Assembly: GCF_003634935.1 (NCBI RefSeq)
Contig: NZ_RBXO01000001.1
Span: 4,055,501 to 4,119,500 of the forward strand
Source of the DNA: Saccharothrix australiensis
Lineage (GTDB): Bacteria; Actinomycetota; Actinomycetes; Mycobacteriales; Pseudonocardiaceae
Reading direction: 5' to 3'
DNA: 64,000 nt
Shown here: positions 63,742 through 64,000 of the stretch, in pieces
Layout of the letters: every line of letters begins with the position of its first letter
How positions within the stretch are numbered: position 1 is the stretch's first letter
Notes under the pieces: generated by a model
The model's input: only the letters and a program-made list of their open reading frames with translations
Told to the model about the DNA's origin: nothing
Database searches by the model: none
Made by a program: the position numbers and the translations under genes

Positions 63742-64000
63742 GTCGGTCTCCCGTCCCGTCCGGCAGGGCGAACGGGCGGAACACCCCCTCGCCGTGGAGT
63801 TCTTCGAGCAGCGCGTCGTACTCGTCGAGCAGGTCGACGGCGCGCGGGCGGCGCGCCGGGCCGTCCTGCGCGCAGCCGCGGGCGAAGGCCCGCTGCCGGG
63901 TCTCGTCGCGTCGCAGCAGGTCGAGCATCAGCGCGTGGGCCAAGCCCACGCGGTTGGCGGCGTCCGCGCGCAGCAGCCTCCGGTGCATCCACGCGTAGTC
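63742..64000 (-). CDS. Unrecognised protein, 3' part only, no in-frame stop before VWA
   Basis: The frame enters from the right edge (residues LAHALMLDLLRRDETRQRAF, then VDLLDEYDALLEELHG and FRPFALPDG) with strong GC3 bias, so it is coding. No stop occurs before the VWA start; codon CGA at 63745-63743, just before the VWA ATG, is one transition from TGA. Without a stop this frame runs on through the VWA region into the PurA-like frame. The VWA ribosome site lies inside its end. Function unknown. Confidence 0.6.

Overview
The window is a roughly 64 kb stretch of a very GC-rich, densely packed actinobacterial chromosome. Codon third positions are almost all G or C, GTG starts are common, many neighbouring genes overlap by 4 bp (ATGA/GTGA), and several families are typical of filamentous actinomycetes: a DevS-like GAF kinase, Xfp-AckA, DUF6098, a Pls/PosA-type NRPS and an LLM flavin oxidoreductase. 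The gene mix suggests Pseudonocardiaceae (Saccharothrix, Actinosynnema or Lentzea-like), but this is inference and no rRNA or species marker is present. I saw no tRNA, rRNA, transposase, integrase or CRISPR array.

Layout, left to right. 0-1.7 kb: HEAT-repeat protein cut by the window edge. 1.8-5.8 kb: LysR regulator divergent from benzoylformate decarboxylase and an aromatic-acid MFS transporter, closed by a strong hairpin. 5.9-10.9 kb: a membrane single-module NRPS of the epsilon-poly-lysine synthetase type, translationally coupled to an M1 metallopeptidase. 11-21.5 kb: LLM oxidoreductase, nucleotide-sugar dehydrogenase, a Gfo/Idh plus sugar-isomerase pair, and a coupled run of FAD amine oxidase, unknown protein, unusual CaiB-type CoA-transferase and AhpD-like protein. 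21.7-31 kb: mostly housekeeping or catabolic genes (beta-propeller membrane protein, Rieske-FAD oxidoreductase, DUF6098, secreted hydrolase, GNAT, DAO-type oxidase, APH-like kinase, CorA).

31-40.3 kb is a fermentation/dormancy-like block: DevS-type kinase, DevR-type regulator, universal stress protein, phosphoketolase and acetate kinase, followed by a 38-residue peptide and a YcaO-domain protein. The peptide-YcaO pair looks like a minimal RiPP locus and is the best candidate for something undescribed. 40.3-48.7 kb: secreted CBM2/FN3/beta-helix protein, a PLP enzyme with a coupled small protein, LysR/EamA, a Gmad2-LysM protein, an NmrA/HxlR pair with a palindromic operator, and an RCC1-repeat protein. 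48.9-53.2 kb: a heterodimeric ABC exporter under a divergent TetR gene, with two matching palindromes 50 bp apart. 53.4-60.5 kb: TenA-like protein, a membrane GGDEF/HD-GYP-like protein with a damaged HD motif, a P-type ATPase and a secreted amidase. 60.7 kb to the right edge: NrtR-like regulator, PurA paralogue, VWA protein and an upstream partial gene, probably one coupled operon linked to NAD/nucleotide metabolism that continues beyond the window.
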